Positions 61,462-64,000 of a DNA stretch of 64,000 nucleotides are shown here, in pieces (position 1 is the first letter of the stretch; the number at the start of each line of letters is the position of its first letter). This DNA is from Mangrovihabitans endophyticus (GTDB lineage Bacteria > Actinomycetota > Actinomycetes > Mycobacteriales > Micromonosporaceae), in the NCBI RefSeq assembly GCF_014646155.1, contig NZ_BMMX01000016.1, positions 57,159 through 121,158 of the forward strand. The letters are read 5' to 3'. The notes under the pieces are model-generated. The model searched no databases, was not told where the DNA came from, and worked only from the letters and a program-made list of their open reading frames with translations. The position numbers and the translations under genes are program-made.

Positions 61462-61832
61462 CGCCCCTCGCTTCGGTGGCAGACGGCCTCGACGTTGTTG
61501 CCGTCGGGGTCACGGACGAACGCGCCGTAGTAGTGCTCGTGGTATTCCGGATGCACCGCGGGCGCGTGCAGCACCTCGGCGCCGCGGGCCACCGCCGCGG
61601 TGTAGAACGCGTCCACCGCCGTCCGGTCGTCGGCGGAGAACGCGATGTGCGACTCGCGGAAGCCGTCGCCCGAGCTCAGCGCGCTGATCCAGAACTGCGG
61701 ATGGTCCTTGCCGTAGCCCAGCGCGACCTGGAAGTCGCGGATCTTCCGGATGCCCAGCGGGGCGAGCACCGCGTCGTAGAACGCGGCCGCCGACGCCAGA
61801 TCCGCACACTGAAAACCGACGTGGTCCAGCAT
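61458..61832 (-). CDS. VOC-family (glyoxalase-like) protein
   Basis: A 124-residue single-domain VOC protein. It starts MLDHVGFQCADLASAAAFYD with the first metal His (H4), then SHIAFSADD and DPDGNNVEAVCH at the end, the pattern of glyoxalase/bleomycin-type dioxygenase relatives. It lies 2 bp after hom and overlaps thrC by 4 bp, so it is translated with the threonine genes. Its role there is unknown. Confidence 0.85.
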   Translation of the reverse strand: MLDHVGFQCADLASAAAFYDAVLAPLGIRKIRDFQVALGYGKDHPQFWISALSSGDGFRESHIAFSADDRTAVDAFYTAAVARGAEVLHAPAVHPEYHEHYYGAFVRDPDGNNVEAVCHRSEGR

Positions 61833-61834
61833 CC

Positions 61835-63136
61835 TCAGGCCCCTCCCTCGACACGCAGCACGCTGACGATGGACCGCACAATATCGAGTTGGTCCAGCTC
61901 CGCAACGGTGGCAGCGAGATTCGCGTCCGGCGCACCGTGCGTCACGATGATCAACTGCGCGTCCTGCGCACGGCCGGACTGGCGCACCGTCGCGATGGAC
62001 ACCTCGTGACGGGCGAACACCCCGGCCACGGCGGCCAGCACACCGGGACGCTCGGCCACGTCCAGGCTGATGTGATAGCGCGTGACCACCTCGCCGATGG
62101 ACCGGATCGGCAGATGCGCGTACGCGTTCTCGCCCGGCGCCCGGGTGCCGGTCAGCTTGTTGCGGGCCGCCGCCACGATGTCGCCGAGGACCGCACTCGC
62201 CGTCGGCGTGCCACCCGCGCCCTGGCCGTAGAACATCAGTTGGCCAGCCGCCTCCGCCTCGACGAACACGGCGTTGAACGCGTCCTGCACCGCGGCCAGC
62301 GGATGGGTCCGGGGGATCATCGCCGGATGCACCCGGACGCCGACCGACTCCCGGCCACGCGCGTCCGGGCCCCGCTCGGCGATGCACAGCAGCTTGATCG
62401 TGCAGCCCATCCGCCGGGCGCTGGCCATGTCCCCGGCGGTCACCGCGGTCATGCCCTCGCGGAACACGTCGGCCGCGGTGACCCGGGTGTGGAACGCGAG
62501 CGAGGCCAGGATGGCCGCCTTCGCGGCGGCGTCGAAACCCTCCACGTCGGCGGTCGGGTCGGCCTCCGCATAGCCCAGCTCCCCGGCCTTTTCCAACGCC
62601 TCGTCGAAACCCGCGCCGCTGGCGTCCATCGACGACAGGATGTAGTTGGTGGTGCCGTTGACGATGCCGGTCACCCGGGTGACCCGGTCCCCGTGCAGCG
62701 ACTCCCGCAGCGGGCGCAGCAACGGGATCGCGCCGGCCACCGACGCTTCGTAATAGAGGTCCGCGGCGCCCTCGGCAGCCGCCTCGTGCAGCGTCGCGCC
62801 GTCCTCGGCGAGCAGCGCCTTGTTCGCCGTCACCACGCTCTTGCCCGCCCGCAACGCCTCGACCAGCCAGGATCGGGCCGGCTCGACGCCGCCCACCACC
62901 TCCACCACGACGTCCACATCGTCCCGCTTGATCAGGCCCAGCGCGTCCGTGGTGAACAGCGACTCGTCCACTGGCAGGCTGCCACGCTTGCGGCCCGGCC
63001 GGCGCACCGCGATGCCGGCCAGTTCCAGCTCCGCGCCGATCCGCGCGGTCAGGTCCGGGGCTTGCTCGTGCAGGAGCCGGACCACCTCGGAGCCGACGGT
63101 TCCGCAGCCCAGCAGGGCGAGTTTCACAGGCCTCAT
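61835..63136 (-). CDS. hom: Homoserine dehydrogenase
   Basis: A 433-residue NAD(P)-dependent enzyme reducing aspartate semialdehyde to homoserine. The cofactor motif is LLGCGTVGSEV; the catalytic Lys is in VVTANKALLAE and IVNGTTNYIL with GYAEADPTADVEG forms the active site. The C-terminal ACT domain (about 350-433) carries threonine feedback control in relatives. Its ATG overlaps the lysA stop as ATGA. Confidence 0.95.
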   Translation of the reverse strand: MRPVKLALLGCGTVGSEVVRLLHEQAPDLTARIGAELELAGIAVRRPGRKRGSLPVDESLFTTDALGLIKRDDVDVVVEVVGGVEPARSWLVEALRAGKSVVTANKALLAEDGATLHEAAAEGAADLYYEASVAGAIPLLRPLRESLHGDRVTRVTGIVNGTTNYILSSMDASGAGFDEALEKAGELGYAEADPTADVEGFDAAAKAAILASLAFHTRVTAADVFREGMTAVTAGDMASARRMGCTIKLLCIAERGPDARGRESVGVRVHPAMIPRTHPLAAVQDAFNAVFVEAEAAGQLMFYGQGAGGTPTASAVLGDIVAAARNKLTGTRAPGENAYAHLPIRSIGEVVTRYHISLDVAERPGVLAAVAGVFARHEVSIATVRQSGRAQDAQLIIVTHGAPDANLAATVAELDQLDIVRSIVSVLRVEGGA

Positions 63137-64000
63137 CCAACATCCAATGCGAGCAGGTCGTCCTCGGTCTCCCGCCGAACGATCACGCGGGCTGCCCCGT
63201 CGCGCACCGCGACCACGGGTGGCCGGGGCACATGGTTGTAGTTGCTGGCCATGCTCCGGCAGTACGCCCCCGTGCCGGGCACGGCGAGAAGATCTCCCGG
63301 CTGCACGTCCGCCGGCAGGAATTCATCCTTCACGACGATGTCCCCGGATTCACAATGCTTTCCCACCACGCGGGCGAGCAGTGCCTCGGCCGACGATGCG
63401 CGCCCGGCCACCGTCGCGCTGTAGGAGGCGTCGTACAGCGCGGTCCGGATGTTGTCGCTCATCCCGCCGTCCACACTCACGTACGTGCGGATGCCGTCCA
63501 CGTCCTTGACCGTGCCGACCTCGTACAGGGTGAACACCGCCGGACCCACGACGGCGCGGCCCGGCTCGACCGACAGTCGGGGGCGCCGCAACGACGCCAG
63601 CTCGCACTCCGCATCGACGATCTTGTTGATGCGCTTGGCCAGATCGCCGGGCGACGACGGGTCGTCCTGGGTGGTGTAGGCGATGCCGAAGCCGCCGCCC
63701 AGATCCAGCTCCGGCAGCTCGACGCCGCGCGCGTCGCGGATCTGCGCCTGCAGCTCCAGCACCCGGCGGGCGGCCACCTCGAAGCCGCTGGTGTCGAAGA
63801 TCTGCGAGCCGATGTGCGAGTGCAGCCCGCGCAGGTCGAGCGCGCCGCCGTCGAGGATGCGCGTCGCGGCCTCGAACGCCGCCCCACCGGCCAGCGAGAA
63901 CCCGAACTTCTGATCCTCGTGCGCGGTCGCGATGAACTCATGGGTGTGCGCCTCGACGCCCACCGTCACCCGCAGCAGCACCGCCGGCCGGGTACCCGTG
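63133..64000 (-). CDS. lysA: Diaminopimelate decarboxylase, 5' end outside window
   Basis: The C-terminal 288 or so residues of LysA, a PLP enzyme making lysine from meso-diaminopimelate. HSHIGSQIFD, GGGFGIAY, SVEPGRAVVG and the dimer active-site GTGAYCRSMASNYN are present; catalytic Cys is in KHCESGD. The reading frame stays open to the window edge, so the N-terminus with the PLP Lys is missing. Coupled to hom by a 4-bp overlap. Confidence 0.95.
   Translation of the reverse strand, partial: TGTRPAVLLRVTVGVEAHTHEFIATAHEDQKFGFSLAGGAAFEAATRILDGGALDLRGLHSHIGSQIFDTSGFEVAARRVLELQAQIRDARGVELPELDLGGGFGIAYTTQDDPSSPGDLAKRINKIVDAECELASLRRPRLSVEPGRAVVGPAVFTLYEVGTVKDVDGIRTYVSVDGGMSDNIRTALYDASYSATVAGRASSAEALLARVVGKHCESGDIVVKDEFLPADVQPGDLLAVPGTGAYCRSMASNYNHVPRPPVVAVRDGAARVIVRRETEDDLLALDVG

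Overview
The window is high-GC actinomycete DNA. GC-rich codon use, many GTG and TTG starts, leaderless promoters of the TANNNT type 6-8 nt before a start codon, NucS, a MurA with Asp in place of the catalytic Cys, and coiled-coil polarity-type proteins all point to Actinobacteria. A filamentous member of the Micromonosporaceae (Actinoplanes or Micromonospora-like) is my best guess, but the genus is an inference. The window is chromosomal and mostly housekeeping. I found no tRNA, rRNA or CRISPR array.

Layout. 1-586: non-coding repeats, including two copies of a ~70-bp element with matching inverted ends. 0.6-5.4 kb: a copper ATPase behind a CsoR-like palindrome, then a methylmalonyl-CoA/acyl-CoA group (meaB, thiolase, epimerase). 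5.7-8.9 kb: two coiled-coil DivIVA-domain paralogues. 9-18 kb: AI-2E-type permease, alpha/beta hydrolase, zinc-ribbon-like protein, aldehyde dehydrogenase, ABC exporter, NucS and two membrane proteins. 18.1-21.5 kb: an FtsK/SpoIIIE-like protein whose Walker motifs are both altered, with an overlapping coiled-coil membrane partner. 21.5-26.5 kb: ABC-2 exporter, phosphotransferase, a minisatellite-rich stretch and a DUF222/HNH protein. 26.5-30 kb: 3-hydroxyacyl-CoA dehydrogenase, murA and a cobalamin adenosyltransferase. 30-64 kb: the conserved actinobacterial block read right to left, lysA-hom-thrC-thrB-rho-rpmE-prfA-prmC-tsaC-LMW phosphatase-tsaC-glyA-atpI/Z-atpBEFHAGD-atpC-DUF2550.

The main story is that this normally compact block is interrupted at almost every joint: a VOC gene between hom and thrC; an RND pump, a broken MarR regulator and an MFS pump between thrC and thrB; nitric oxide synthase plus a polynucleotide kinase/RNA ligase pair between rho and rpmE; a GGDEF protein between prfA and prmC; a duplicated TsaC/Sua5 around the phosphatase; an SDR protein before glyA (where wecA usually sits); and an LCP ligase gene between atpD and atpC. 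The original genes keep 1-4 bp overlaps among themselves, so the blocks between the insertions still look like coupled operons.

Functional links: copA handles Cu(I) efflux; meaB, epimerase and the cobalamin adenosyltransferase serve B12-dependent methylmalonyl-CoA mutase (the mutase itself is outside the window); murA and the LCP protein act on the cell wall; hom/thrC/thrB/lysA make threonine and lysine; atp genes make the F1Fo synthase; rho/prfA/rpmE/prmC/tsaC serve gene expression. The best candidates for an undescribed system are the FtsK-like pseudo-ATPase with its membrane partner (18.1-21.5 kb), the kinase/RNA-ligase pair (49.5-50.6 kb), and the uncoupled atpC with the LCP gene. Starts were chosen by Shine-Dalgarno spacing, leaderless promoters or gene overlap. 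All functional calls are by recognition of sequence, not by search.
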